Assembly (NCBI GenBank): GCA_910591455.2
Contig: OU342806.1
Coordinates: 19,807,841 to 19,871,840, forward strand
Reading direction: 5' to 3'
DNA length: 64,000 bases
DNA from: Pholis gunnellus
Lineage: Eukaryota > Chordata > Actinopteri > Perciformes > Pholidae
The notes under the pieces were generated by a model. That model did no database searches. It worked only from the letters and a program-made list of their open reading frames with translations, and was not told where the DNA came from. Both the position numbers and the translations under genes were made by a program. This document shows, piece after piece, positions 25,205-38,800 of this stretch (position 1 is its first letter; each line of letters starts with the position of its first letter).

Positions 25205-25222
25205 ACACACACACACACACAC
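25205..25222. repeat. Short (AC)n run
   Basis: Nine AC units. A GAGA run (25313-25327) lies just downstream. Confidence 0.9.
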
Positions 25223-25852
25223 AGGGCCGCAATCTTTCCCCATGACGATCAATAAACCCGATAGGAACTTCAGGCAGCAAACTCCCGAGGGTCAAGAGTT
25301 CTGCCCGTGAATGAGAGAGAGAGAGAGAATGGGAGGGTGACAAACCATGGATGTGTGTGTGTTGGCTGGCTGTACTGGCTGCTGGTGCTAGAAATATAGA
25401 ATAGAAATATAACGGTTACGTAGCTAACAGAACTAGCTCACTGACACAACGATCACTAACCTCAGCTATGTAGATGGAAGGGAGTAAAAGAGGTAAAATG
25501 GTGGACATATATGGCCTGACTGAGGATTCAACTTCTGTTTCATAATGATGCAAACTAAATGATATTCACTAAAAAAAACTCAACATACCTTTAAATTACA
25601 AAATGTCAGGCAAACATTAGTTTGCTTAATTGGTTGGTTCCTTCTAAATCTTGACAACATAAATGCTACCAACTCTGAAACACACAGATGTATCCATGTA
25701 TTCATGAATAAATAAAGGAACGTTTTGGCTTCGTTCACACATAGTAATAATTACAGTTCCCTAACAACAGTCAAACTTAGACATCCTTGATGGGACAGTT
25801 CACCCCAAAAAACAAAAACACATATAATTCCTCTCACCTTTAGTGCTATTTG

Positions 25853-25957
25853 TCAATCTAGATTGTTTTGGTGCGAGTTGCCTAGTTTTGGAGATATCAA
25901 CTGTATATATTCCAAAACTCACAAAGCAACTCACACCAAAACAATCTGGATTGATGA
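25853..25957. repeat. Imperfect palindromic element with about 40-bp arms
   Basis: The left arm contains CTAGATTGTTTTGGTGCGAG and AGTTTTGGA. The right arm (25910-25957) contains TCCAAAACTC and CTCACACCAAAACAATCTGG, its reverse complement with a few mismatches and a small indel. The loop includes GATATCAACTGTATATAT. The preceding GGGACAGTTCACCCCAAAA (25793-25811) suggests the element extends left. The text GTTTTGGAGATATC recurs at 29455-29470, pointing to a dispersed MITE-like family. Confidence 0.6.
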
Positions 25958-28900
25958 GCAGCACCGCAGGTCAGGGAGCGACCTCATTAGGTAAACTACT
26001 AACTTAACCACATAAAGGTAGTGATGCGTCCAAAGGTTATCTGCACAGCGAGGACGACGTTTTATCTTCGAGTTCCTTCTTCTTTTGACATTTATCCGTC
26101 TCTTACTCTACTTCCTCGTCTGTATTTACAGTCACAAACAAGTACAGCTTGAACTGATAAACTGGCTGTAATCATTGCGCTGCTAACGTTCATCTCCACA
26201 TCTGGTGTTTCACCTCGGCGAGCAGACTCCCTTCGCTCTGTCTGGGCGGCAGAAAGCATGTGGAGAGAGATAACATAATAGCTTGTTTTAAATATACATT
26301 GCATAGATATAACAAACTCAGACAGAGCCTCACACTCAATATGGGGGCTAGTTCTTACAGTCACAAAGAACATTTTCAACCTGCTCTGAAAACGACTCAT
26401 CGAATGAGCTGTGCTAATTTAGCTTTCAGATCACTCTCTGCTCTCTCATTTAAATATCACTATGACATAAATAGCAACACGTCTTGGAGCACGAATAAGA
26501 ATGTACTTACACCGTATGAAGTATCTTACAGCGCCAGTCAAAGTGTTTTCGGGGCCTTAAGTTCCACACTGGATCTTGTTTGGAGGGCAAACAGTTGCAG
26601 CACTTAACGTCTGAGGGTGGAAGATCTTCCGTTGCACATCTGACCATGGAAACCTTTCTTCTTTACAGGACTCACGGATCAATATTTTTTATAAAGTCTG
26701 TGCTCATCAAGTAATTCCACGAAATCAAATTTAACCCTTGAAAGATTTTAACAAGTCTTCTTGGAAGTTTTACCCCATTTTCCTTTTCACTAAGAAATAT
26801 ATGAGATTACAGAAGCTCTATTTCCACTGTGGTTTTCCAATCCTTCGGGCCGCCCGTGGTGAACTCTACAGATTGTACACATGAAGTTCAGTTTACTCGT
26901 CATGATTAGTACTACTCGGCCAGAAAACCCCTGAATAATATCCTTTTCCAAAGTTTGAGTCAATAACCCTGATGACGTCATAGTGATGTCACCAGGGTTA
27001 TGTTGGTTTTGGTTTGAAAACAGAATTTCTGTGTTTTGTGTAACAAACTGGGGCCGTGGAGTTTGAAAGTCTTGAGCATTGACTTGTCAGGAAGGGTCTA
27101 ATGAAAGATGCTATTGAGTTGCATTATGGGAAATGTCCCTGGAGCTTGACTCACGCTAGGGACTAAAAGTCAGGACATTTCGGCCCCTGATGCTTTGATT
27201 TTGATCCTCCTTTTTGTATTTTATAAATCTGTCTCATGCGAGTCTCTCAACCTTGTGGACGTCATTACTAAATCTCTGGAGAATCCCTTTAAACTTCTTG
27301 TCCGCTGCAGAATCTTTGGCCAACTTTGGGAACTTTTCACAAATAAGCCAAATTGTTTAAACAATATTAGGCGGCACAGACTTCATCCAGCCTTCTAACT
27401 GTGCCCCAAACTTTGTATTGATTTATTATGCAAAGAAGCCTAGATTCCTTTGTAAAGAATGAATAAATGCATCATGTTTGAATTGTTTAACGGTGACAAG
27501 ACCTGTGTGTCTTTGCTGATTGGCTGTTTACACCACTGATGTGGAAGTTGGGTAAATAAAACAGCCTCATCATGCAGTCGGCTACACTCTTGGATTCTTC
27601 CTCCATCTTATTCCTGACGGGCTTCGGCTCATCACGACACATCAACAAACACGAGGCCGGCGACACACGGATTTACCCATGAATAAGGACAAACACAGAT
27701 GAATTAAACATCAGAGCAGCTTCCACTCTTGAATCCCCGCCACCGCATGTCTCTCTGTGCATTTGGTTCTCTAAAAACAGACGCTCTATCAAACAGAGGC
27801 AGGACACACAAGGGCCCATCTGTACTGAAGACTCGCACAGACTCCGATGGAAAAATAACTGTCAAAGACATCGGCTTCGTCAAAACAGGAAGTGTACTGG
27901 TGTGGGGCTGAGTGGGAGTCTGGCTGCTGTTGTCGCAGGAACGAGACGAAGGAAACGCATAAAAGACAGGATATGCCCAGAACAAATGGAAAGAGGCTTT
28001 TTCTACAAAGAGCAAAAAAAAAAGTGACACATAAACACACACCACAAAACAAAAAGGTCATGATTAGGTCTATTTTTTTTTGTTGTTTAAAATGATTACA
28101 GACATTACAGGAGTTATTACATCCCCCACTTTAAAAAAACAGATACATTAGGAAGATAAAAACAAATATTGATTCACTTTGATTTCTGTAGCATATTTGC
28201 ATCATGGATAAATACTTAAAGATTTCATTTGCAGCACTTTTAGAGTATAGATCGATAAAAAGGTTTGCTTTCCGTTTGTGCGTTCGTGTGCAGTGTTCAG
28301 CTTCCTTCATTCATCACGACTGCTGAAAGTATGTCGACTGGCTTCACAAAGACAAACACACAAGATTCAACAACATACAGAATAGAAAGCAGGACCGTTT
28401 TTGTTTTGTGTTTTATCAAATTAATCGAGGCAACTAAATAACACAGATTGCCATAACTACATTCTATGACTGAATATCAAAATAAATCACTTTCCTTCAT
28501 TTGTTAGAGCAAGACCCAATTTGCATATTCACAGAGATTGTAAAAAAGAAAAGAAAAAAAAGAGCGATAGAATATTTCCATAAAATGTACACCACTGTTC
28601 CTTCATCAGAAAATACAATACAAATCGACTTTAGTGGTTCTTAAAATATGCACGATAACTGAATAGAGCTGCTCTGATTAGCTTCTTTTCTTTACACTTT
28701 GCTGAGCGGACAGAAACAAGGCGTTTCAGACCCTCCATCTCATCTGATTGCTTTTACCATCTGAGTAAATATACGCAGCTGTCGTCAGGCGGATGAGTAT
28801 GTGTGTCTCTGATACCTGGTTTATCCAGGTGTGTAGCAATTATCTGAATGACCACAGTGTCGCTTAAAATGTGTCTAAGATTCAAAAGACAGATTACGAG

Positions 28901-31900
28901 ATAAAACACGTTTTAAGTTTGAAGGCCATGAAGACAGATTTTATGTGACGGGGTCCAACATGAACCGAACATTTCTGCCAGAGTTTGAACTCTTTCCAAT
29001 CAGAGAATCCTGTATTTGTGTTTCTCACTGCTTTAAAGTGGACACAGTTGAAACAAAGGTGATGTCATGTATTTCCATGCACCAATCAGGAATTAGCAAT
29101 ATTGCGAGCACGGTCAATCAAATGTGATCAAACCAGAGCTACAGAGTTTTTGAACATTAAACTATCACTAAATAACACTTTTATTTTTAACTTTAACTTT
29201 GATTGTTGTCATTAATTAATATTTAATGTTGTGAAATAATTTGAAACCAGGTTTTCAATAAGGGTGATTTCAATACGGGTGATTGATTACGTTTTGGTGA
29301 TTATCAGTATCAGATCATTTAGTTTCGGTCTCTACTTTTGATTTCTTTACTGCATTTATTTTCATAATATAATTGAACTCGTTCCCCCTGAAGGGACAAG
29401 TTCGCCCGAACCTCACAATATCCCCACTGAGGTCTTATCCAGAAAATGGTATTGTTTTGGAGATATCCACTGCTGAATCATCTGCCACCCCAATACAGAG
29501 GAGATATGACGTTTGAAAAATTCAACAGCAGCGTGTGTTTCCACAAACAGCCACTCTGTACATTCCACAGTCCTGACTGCATCTAAATCAAATTAAAAAC
29601 GTTTAAGTTGAAGATAGCAACACAGTAAAAAGGTCTGAGGATTTGGTTTGTCCTGCGGGTGCCAGCTGTTTTGCTTCTGCTTTAAAAGTAAATGGGGACA
29701 TTAGCAGTATGTAATAAAGAGACAGGAGACAGACTGAGAGAGACAAAGCTTCCTTTCTCTAGCAGTCCAGCTCCACATTCCTCTCATTCTGCTGGGCACG
29801 ACCTGACCGCAACTACAGCTGGCCCTGTGTCCGTCTCGGTGTCTTTCTGGGAATTTCTTGCCCTTTTTTGAAGTCAGGAAATCCCTGTAAGGACGCAGTG
29901 GTCACTTGAGGATCTCTTTTAGAAAATCGGGTTATTTTTAGGGTCTGGATTTTGGCATCTGTAAGCTTGCTTTCCATATGTGTCAGACGCTCAGATAATA
30001 GTATAATAAAAATACAGATTTCCACTTTGATTGTGCAAAAACAACCATTGCAGCCTGATCCTTCGGTGACACATTGATGAAGTTGAAGCATTTGGTTATT
30101 TCCCGTTAATGTCAGCTCACCTTTGAGCAGCTGAACACATCTGACTGAGTCAGGAAAGCCAAGAGAGCTTAAACAAGATGTGAATTGCTATCAAATTGTT
30201 TGAAATGCTTCAACTTTGGTTTTAACTTTTTCCTTAGTAGCAGAAGTGAAAAGAAAAGAGAAATAATCAAATCTTCTGTATGAATGATTGCTTCTTTGTT
30301 TCCCCCACACAGTAACAATAAGACAAAAACAACACTTTCTGACTGAGCTGCTAATTCATGTCTTTGGTCTGTCACTTAATGATGTGCTTGAATAAAATAC
30401 CTCCTTCATCTCTCTGTGTTGACAGCTCATTATCTCCTCTGTCTTTTGCTCAAAAACAACTTTTCACCAGCCCGCCCTCCACATGCCGCCCGTCCGCTCA
30501 TCCATCCTTTCATCCCGACTCGCTGTCAGTTTTTTGCGGGGGTGTAATAAGAGTCTACTTTAAGCTCAGCCAGACAGTTTTTGCCAGCAGAAAGGAAGAC
30601 TGGAAGCCATTCTCCTCTCGGACCACAGATACACACATGTAAATAATTTGTTTCTACTAATATTTGCTTAGTTAAAGATTTAAGATGAGACAATTTTTAA
30701 CTGTTGCAAACTGACACTACCTGGGGTCAATGGGTAAAGCTTCAATATTGGTGATTATGATGTATTTTCGCGAAAAAAATACAAATGAGTCATTTAGAAT
30801 TAGTATCTGTACGTCCTGGCACTCTGTTTCTTGCTGTCAGAGCTTTAAAAAGGTCCCTTTAAGGGTCACAGTCCATGCCAAAGGCCTGTGTAGCATGAGA
30901 CAAGATCTAAAACTCCTACTGGACCAGAAAGGGGTCAGAAGTGATGTAATATGAATGAAGCTACGGGTCAAAAGGCTTCCAGTCCTGACAAAACTCTGCG
31001 GGATATTTTGTGACGACTGAACTGAAAGCAAACTCCCCCAAAAAAACAGTCCATCTCTACCACGTCCGCATTCCTTCAGCCTCTCCCTCTCGTTTCCACA
31101 CTGGAAATACTATTACACTGATGAAAATGATGCTAAAACTTAGTATTCTAATTCTATCAAATGCAAATTACATTTCTATATGACACATGTTAGTTGCGGT
31201 TTGTAGTTGGTTTCATTGTAGCAGCTTTTGTATAGTGTGGACTACAAAGTGACAATCATGAAACAAATATCCCTTTAAATGTCAAAAAAGGTTCTGGGAA
31301 TGAATGGCAGGATAATAATATAATAACTTAATGCTGATAAATAATAGAACAACCCATACATTTTTTTAAAAGATAGTTATAACGTTTAACTTTTTCAGGA
31401 AGTATGAAGTTGTTTTTACGATCGCCAGTTATTCGTTAACGGGATTTTACATTTTTAGCCCATTTAAAGGGATATTTCATCACATTGATTACATTCATTA
31501 TTGCATTATCTGGTATTATTGCATTGTTAAAGCAGACACGACATGTTATAAATCCTTGGAAGAGCTAAAACATGATAAATAGACTATGATGATACAATTA
31601 GATTTCTTAATAGTCATGTGTTCTATGGTTGAAATGTTAATATTTGAATTCTCACTGCACCATAATGAACCCTTACCTCAAACACATGTTCACAAGCTGG
31701 TAGTCTCGGCTATGTTGGAGGGCCACATTGTACATGACATTTAAACTCATCCACACTTCTAAAAAGATGCTAAAAAGTAAAAAAAAAAAAGCAACAGATC
31801 CGGCCCCTGCCCGGATTCCCGGAAGCCCTTGTTCCCTTTTCTTAAAGCATACCCTGGAGCAGGGAGAGTTAAGTAATTCAAAGTGGCAGTGAATGTTTGA

Positions 31901-32017
31901 TCCACTTCTTATCAGTCTGTTTGAATTACCCCTTGAGCCGCTCGCGTTGGAATTAACAGCAAAACATTCAAACTTTTTGAGACATACTGGACTGGTCTCT
32001 GACTCTGGTTGCGCTCG
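25958..32017. other. Gene-free spacer, possibly partly c1orf226 3'UTR
   Basis: No coding sequence is supported. The right side lies downstream of the c1orf226 stop (minus strand) and must contain its 3'UTR, but I could not fix a polyadenylation site. Inside are a hairpin at 26963-27001, repeat-like text to about 27180, and a segment at 29380-29480 sharing words with the palindromic element at 25853. Confidence 0.35.
26963..27001. repeat. Hairpin with CRE-like TGACGTCA, in repeat-like sequence
   Basis: ATAACCCTGATGACGTCA (26963-26980) pairs with TGATGTCACCAGGGTTAT (26984-27001) with two mismatches and a 3-nt loop. The left arm contains a full TGACGTCA octamer. Flanking text to about 27180 (TTGCATTATGGGAAATGT, GACTCACGCTAGGGACT) resembles a dispersed fish repeat, so the octamer is probably part of it rather than a local promoter site. 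Confidence 0.5.
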
Positions 32018-35000
32018 TTACTCAAACGACAGCAGGTCCGGGTGGGACTCTAAATCATCAGTGCTCCCTCCGGTGCCTTTACTGCAGGGGGCGCCGTTCC
32101 CCAGCGGGAAATCCTCGCCCACGCTGATGCGGCAGGAAGTTTTCCCCGAGCTGGGTGTGGAGGCCAGCCGGGAGTCTGGCCCGGATGCCTTCTGCCAGAC
32201 GTCGCAGGGCTTAGCTCTGGGCTCCAGGGGGGGATCTTTGTTGATGAGGTCTGGCACAGAGCGCTGCAGCTGGGGCTGACGCTCCTCTTCGCCTCCTACA
32301 GTGCTCCCGTTTTCCACTACATCTTCTTCTTCACCTACCACTTCAACAACTTTGCCGTTGCTTCCTTTTGTCTCCCAACAATCAGCAACAAATTTCTCCT
32401 CCCCTGGGCCTGGAGGCAATGTGAGCTCCTCCGATCCCTCGTCCTCCTTCTCGCCCCGCTGCTGCCCCTCGCTGTTCTTCAGCTCCTTCTTGGCGATGAG
32501 GGGCGCCTTGTCAGGAGAAGAAAGGAAGGAGGATGACTCAGCAGGGTCCGGAGAGGAGACCACGGGGTCAGAGGAGATCATCATGTCCTGGGTGGTCTTC
32601 AGCGCCCGAGGGAGGCGCTTCTTCCCCGATGGGGGTGGTGGGTCCAGCCGGGGGAAGGAGTCAAAGGCGGAGATGTGACTGGAGGAGGAGAGGATAAATT
32701 GGGAGGTGGAGAGTGATGGGGAAAGGAGGAGAGAGCGAGAGACATAGAGGCAATTAGTTAAAAAGAGGTCAGAAGTAAGTACTGTCCCACCAAAGGTTCT
32801 GGTACTGGTGCACATGCTGCGTTTAAATGTTATGAGGTCTTATTAACATTGTTCTGTTTTAAAAAATGTACAATCATCTTGTCATGTAACTCTCAAAGCA
32901 AATAACCTTTCGAACAAAGCCAATAAACCCTGAGCACACAAGCTTTTTGAGCTGATACAACCACTGCTAACATTGTCAAATCTATACTGAAAGCTTCTTG
33001 GGCTGTTTCGAGGGTTCATGGGAGTTTGCCCATCCAACCTACATGTTTTTTTAAAGATTCGGAGAAGGCTTAAGACCCCCAAGGAGCCCTGTGGGGGGTG
33101 TAGCGGTGAACATGGGGTACCGGGGTCGTTGCAACTAGCCATCATGTCCATGTATAACCAAAGTGAGAGCTATGTCTGTATACTTGGAACAAAGGCAAAC
33201 CAGTGGTTCCCAGTGGGTGTTGGCCTCCGCCAGATTTAGATAAGCGGAAGATAATGGATGGATAGATGATTGTTCATCGGAGCCGACGGGGATGCACTCA
33301 AAGACAATTCATTTCAATAAGCACTGCTCTACAGTATGAGAATGTGAAGAGCAGAGAAAGTCAGCTCTCAGCTCCATGTGTGTGAACAATAGGCTGGTGT
33401 GTGTGTGTAGTAGGGGGTCTATCTCTCCTTCTCGGGTGATTAGACACTAAAATCCGCTACAAAATGATGGTGTTACTGCAATAAATCAATGATTTCTGCA
33501 ATTCTTACTTCAAATACTAAATCAGAAATACCACGGAAATTACGTTTTGGGCAGTCAAAAACTGGATAACGTTTTAGCCCATCTCTACGGATGTCTTTTC
33601 TCTAAAATGCTGCTTTGGGCTGGGTATGTTTACCTCAGGTCCCGGGTCATTGTCATCACTGAGTTTGTATTTTCACTAAAGCTGCATTGGTGCATGTTCT
33701 TATACGAACAGCACAAGCTTCATTGTCGATTTTGCCGTTAACTGGGAGAAGTTACGGGGCAGTGGGATGTAGCATTAGCTGCTAGTCTTGTGTAACGTTA
33801 AAAACATCTGAAGAGGACTTTAAGTAGCGAAGTTTAACAACACTTCATGGATTTTATTGTAAGGCGTCTGACCTTAAACTTCTATGTAATTTGAACATCT
33901 TTATTCATCTTTGTGTGCTGCTTAGTGTTGACACTTTGATGGATCGTTCAATTGTATTTCTTTATCTTTTAACCCTTCATCCTCTGTTCCAGTATGACTA
34001 TTGATATCTATTGGGAGGGGCGTACGTTTTGGCTTCTAACCTCTCTCATATTGATTTTTCCTGAATTTCATGCATCCAAATCTCTGATAATGCCATTAAC
34101 CATCCAATACTGGAATCAATTCAAAGATAAGTGATAGATGAGGTCATGCTCCTTTCATTTTCAGTCGATTAAAAAAAATAAAAATAAAAAAGAGTCCACT
34201 GCATCGCTTGCATCCAGGTTTCAACAGTCAGTCCGTCATGAGCTAAAATATCTCTCAGCTCCACCCGTCCGAACCAGTAAAACAATCCTCACGGATCATC
34301 ACCGGTAAATGAAACTTAATCTATTCACATTGCTGGAAATGACGTCTGCTTGATCGATCTTCAGGAGAGACAACAGATCAATGCTTTCTGGAACAAATCC
34401 CCAAATACAGACACACAGAAACAACCTGTATGTGTGTGTGTGTGCATGTAAGCAGGTCATGAATACACAATTAAAAAGCATTTCCATTTAGACTGTATAA
34501 GAACGTCTCACAGGAAACTTTTTGATTAAATCAAACCACATTTCACAGGAAAAATCTTAAATCATTCACCTTTTCTGCGAGCTATAACACACAGTGATAG
34601 ACACTTCTCTCAGCACAGGTAGTTCAATATGTTTGCCTACGATAAGATAATGTCTACCAGTGGCTATATCATTAAATTGAACGAGTGAAAAGTTCTGTGA
34701 ATTTTACATATTCATCCTAAAAATGAATACATACAGTACAAAAGCGCTACAAAATGATACATTTCATCAGTGAGGTCTTTGAGGCACAAGCTTGCATATT
34801 AATTTAAGATGATCTTAGGTTCAGGTTTAGGCTTAAGATTAAGTTGAGAAGAGGATTCTAATGGATCACGTAAAAGTACTTTCTTCACAACCCGCACATA
34901 CAGAGGAGACGTGTGGGTGTGCACCTGTTTGCAGTGGTCTGGTTGAGTTGGTCCATACAGCTCCACACCGCATCAACGTTCTTGTTGACCTCAGTGACCC

Positions 35001-35350
35001 CGATGTCTCCGAGGTGACTGGGCTCCTTTCTTCTTAACAAGTCGTTGACCTAAATGAAAAATAAAGAACGAAATCTACTTCACTGGTGCAACACTAAAGA
35101 CATTCAAATTAACATTACAACCCAAATATCAAGAGTAGAACTGCTTGTGCTGTGCTAACCTTTGCGCCGACAGCCTTGCCCAGATTAATGGCGTTTTTAA
35201 GCCTCTGTTGGCCACCAGAGGATGGAGAGTCCGCAGAGCTGGAGCCCAGGTTATGATTGGCTGATGAGCGCCGGGTTGAGGCCTGGCCCGACCTAGAGGT
35301 CTGAGGACTCTGCTGCTGGGCAATGGAGTTCTCAAACATACTTTGATCAA
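32018..35350 (-). CDS. C1orf226 orthologue, uncharacterised protein (3 exons)
   Basis: Minus-strand exons 35350-35160 (ATG at 35339), 35049-34925 and 32678-32018 join in phase to 966 nt, 321 aa plus stop. The start MFENSIAQQQ leads to INLGKAVGAK, then VNDLLRRKEPSHLGDIGVTE, then FPRLDPPPPSGKKRLPRALK, TTQDMMISSDPV, SVPDLINKD and the end HPDLLSFE. These blocks match what I know of human C1orf226, which lies just downstream of NOS1AP. Function is unknown. Most of the rest is Ser/Pro/Glu-rich and looks disordered, with no signal peptide or membrane segment. The first exon has a 3' splice site 11 nt before its ATG and is open upstream, so it is spliced to something 5': either an unseen leader exon or nos1ap itself. 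The 2.2-kb intron 34924-32679 contains repeats only. Confidence 0.88.
33215..33272 (+). repeat. LINE-tail-like fragment
   Basis: CTCCGCCAGATTTAGATAAG then CGGAAGATAATGGATGGATA is the typical 3' end of fish L2-type LINEs (AAGCGG-A-AATGGATGGAT). It lies within a c1orf226 intron. Confidence 0.5.
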
Positions 35351-35529
35351 CTGTGAAAACGGAGAGAAACAGAAGAAAGGAAGGAAGATTAGGTGAATAC
35401 AGAACAGGACTTGTGCTTCTGCTTTTAACAGCACATGTTGTTGAAAAGACGCTTCAAGCATTAGACAACACAAATGGGATGTTTGCTTTGAGAATGAGAT
35501 GCAAAAACTCAGACCTTGAAAGGCAAGTG

Positions 35530-35881
35530 AAAGGAATATTCCACTGAAAATACAGGAATGCTGTTATTCACACTCTACTACAACATCGCTCAGTACACTA
35601 CTTCTGACCTCTCACCCGTTTTATCAATGAAGCTCTAACAGAAGAATTAGCAATTTGTGGTGGAGTAACATCTGTTTGGAATATATCAAATGTATGGAGC
35701 AACAGAGAAGAAGTGTTACACTGCAGAAGTGGTTTGAATTGTAAAACTTTAGTTTTTGAAGTCTCAAAGCAGACTACGGCCGCTGTCCTCCACAAATTAA
35801 GCAATCTACAAACCTTTAAAGGCCCCATCTCGAGCCTAAAGGGGAGCGAGTATTTGATACGTTTTAGTGGAGTATTCCTTT
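35530..35881. mobile_element. Short inverted-repeat element (MITE), 352 bp
   Basis: AAAGGAATATTCCACT (35530-35545) and AGTGGAGTATTCCTTT (35866-35881) are inverted repeats matching at 15 of 16 positions. The ends share AAAGGAATA with the element at 13456-13572, so the two are probably related. The interior has no coding capacity. It lies immediately 5' of the first c1orf226 exon. Confidence 0.6.
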
Positions 35882-38800
35882 TAGTGACCACGTCATGTCC
35901 CTCTGGCTTTGCTCCAGAGAAACTGATGTTGCGTCATCACATCATGTTTCATTTAATGAGGTGATGACGGAGGTGCAGTAACAATGTATGTCATGATCAC
36001 AGAATAATATATACAACAAAACGTAAGGCATTTGCAATGACACATGCACATAAATAGAAACACCACCAATGGAAATATAGCGGAAGTTGACCAAAATGCA
36101 GGATCAGAAACAGCAAAACATGAAGGGGAGCTCAGGTGGATGTCAATCCACTTAAGATAGAAGATCTTACCTCTTGGAGAGAAAATGTTTCTCGGAAGGC
36201 ATTTAATGAGACAGAAGTATCACATTTCAGATCATTTTACCTCTAAAGATGCAAATTATTGAGCTTAAAATGCAGCTGATCCATGTCTTCCTAGAAGAAG
36301 ACAAGTCGTGGGGAGGTAATGGCTAAAAGTCTTGACCTGAATACACATATCGGAAAGGTACAAAGTCTTATGCCAGATAAATGTAGAGAAAATATGGCCG
36401 ATTGGAATCAGATCAAACTAGGTTAAAGCAGCCAACCGTAACTTCACCTTGCACATACAAGCATTTCACTTGCTGTACCAATGAAGAGATCTACAAAAGC
36501 ACATTAGCCAGAGGCCAGAGGAAATGACATATATATATATGGATCAACGTGATACAGAGGGCATTTAGAGTAACTTCAAGGTACATTTATTTTACAGGCC
36601 ACAACATGCAGGCACTTATTAATGGGAGTCATCAAATCGATTGCTACAACAGAGAGGTGCAAAGTGAAGCAACAGTTGATCTTGCAATGAATGGAATTAT
36701 ATCGTAGATTGTGTGTCTTTGTGTTGTTTTGCTATCTTATAATGTAAAGAATATTGCGTTTGCATCCCCACTGTGTCAATGCAGCTTTTCTTTTTCCACA
36801 CAGTACTGACGCATGTATGAAGATGGCCTGAGTGCTATTGCTCTTCTGTAAAGTTGCACTGCATTAGAAAATGTAAAGGACTGCATTGGTCGTAAGTAAG
36901 ATGAGATATGATCCAGATAGTCCATTTAGAATAATACATACAGGAGTTTGAAGCAAAAACCGCTAACAGACAGTAAGCAACCTAGATATCTTGGAGAGCC
37001 TCCATTTCGATGACTCCTTATTGAAATGACCCAGTATAGAACAATCTGAAATAACCTCAAAGTTAATATGACTGACTTTTCTTTGAGGTGGCTAGCATGC
37101 TAGCTGTTAGCTCACCAGCTACAGTAGTCCAACAACTAGCCTTGTAAATACTCTTTACATCCCCACTTCTAAAATCCCATATTTTGCTGTGTCACTTTCT
37201 TGTCGCTGTGGTTCGTCTGCTTAATGTTTTGTCTTTTTTGGTATGATATTATTTTATTAAACCCAATACTATGTGCTATAAAAATAAATTGGTTACTGTT
37301 TTATATGTGATTCTCTTACCTGTTAGCTAGCACAGCTGTTAGCTCGTATTAACATTGCTTGCCACATGTTTCTGCAGTTTCTGTTGGTTAAAAGTTGGCG
37401 TCTTACATGCGTCATTATGCGCAAAATGGTTTGACAGTTCTCTTCTGTTAAGTTATGTTTTCAGTGATGAAACTTAAAATATTCAATAGCCTGGTTTTAA
37501 TTGGATTATTTCAGTTTTTTAGCTAACAGTTTAGCTAACAGAACTGTTAGCTAAAGGTAGATGTAAATACCTCATTGTCCATTTGTTACTGTGATTCAAG
37601 AGGCACCTAATTTACACACTAAGTCTTCATTCAGGGTGTACTGACTGTACACCGAGGTCATCGACTGAGCTCAGGATCATTAGCTTCACAGCACACAGGC
37701 TATGAAACATCCTCATCGATCCCACCAGCACACAAGGCCACATGTTCCTCCCACTTTAACTCCTAATGTAAAGGTAATGGATGGACATTGTAATGTAGTA
37801 CAGACATAGGAGAGGGCATTATGAAGGACACCTGAAGGGGAAGACGTGTATGTAACATGCCTAAAAATGTGGTGTGGGGAAACTTTTCTATACTTCTAAA
37901 CATTGACTGTTTGGATGCTTTTTCTCTTAACATGTCATCTAGCATCCCATGCTGCTCAAAAGATGAAATTTGCTATTTGGAAATGAGCCCAGTTGTCTCA
38001 GTCTGGCTCATTTACACACATCACTATTTATGACCACATCTCTGCTGGATGGCCTCTTAGCCAGCTTTCAAGCTCTTTCCTCTCAAGGCTTCAGTATACT
38101 CGAAACGAATGCAAATATGGTGCTTTCTCAAAGCCTGTAGAGTAAAGTGCTGCGTGCAAATTGCAGAATAACCACCGTGACTGGAGGTCAGTTCGTCCCC
38201 ACCAAAGTGAGTTGCAGTGAAGGAGGGGACGTTGGACATATTCCATTCATGAAATCCAAAACAATAGACAACACCACTGATATTGAAGTTGCAGCTAATC
38301 ACACAGGAGGACGATGATGATACAGCAGTGGTACCACTGGCTTTTTGCCTTCATTTGATAATGATGGGAGCGATACAGGCGTGAGGTGGGGGGGATGACA
38401 TGCAAGAAAGCTTTCCAGGCAGAGTCAAACTGGGCATGTCGAGGTAATAGCTTTTGCGTTTTTACCACACGGCTCTAGGTAATACACTGACTATGTATAA
38501 GTACCTCAGGCAACCTCACTTCAAAACAAACAAACTATCCCGTTAATCTTTGTCCTCCCAACTAGTGGAGATGGCCCTCTGTGCAGCAGCCCCATTGTGA
38601 TTTAGGCTTACGAAACAGGTGGCTTTTCTTGCCTACTGAAGCATTAAAATGAAAATAATTGTTACATCCCCCGCACTGCCACTTCAGCGGAGGACATTTT
38701 CCAATGAAGACTGTTCTAAATCAAGCAATGCCGGGCGTAATTTAGCACGGTCTGTCACACATTCAGTTTTAAACGCAGCAATCACTGTGAATTAAATTAG

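Larger units (their letters stand above)
21401..25852. other. Gene-free spacer with scattered repeats
   Basis: No ORF here shows domain features or plausible splicing. It includes a stretch near 21850-22080 that looks moderately GC-rich and unique, a repeat at 22905-23095 and (CA)n at 23206-23232. The remaining sequence has no recognised feature. Confidence 0.4.

Noticed and set aside
31893..32678. Plus-strand ORFs of 128 and 125 codons
   Set aside because: Opposite strand of the conserved last c1orf226 exon.
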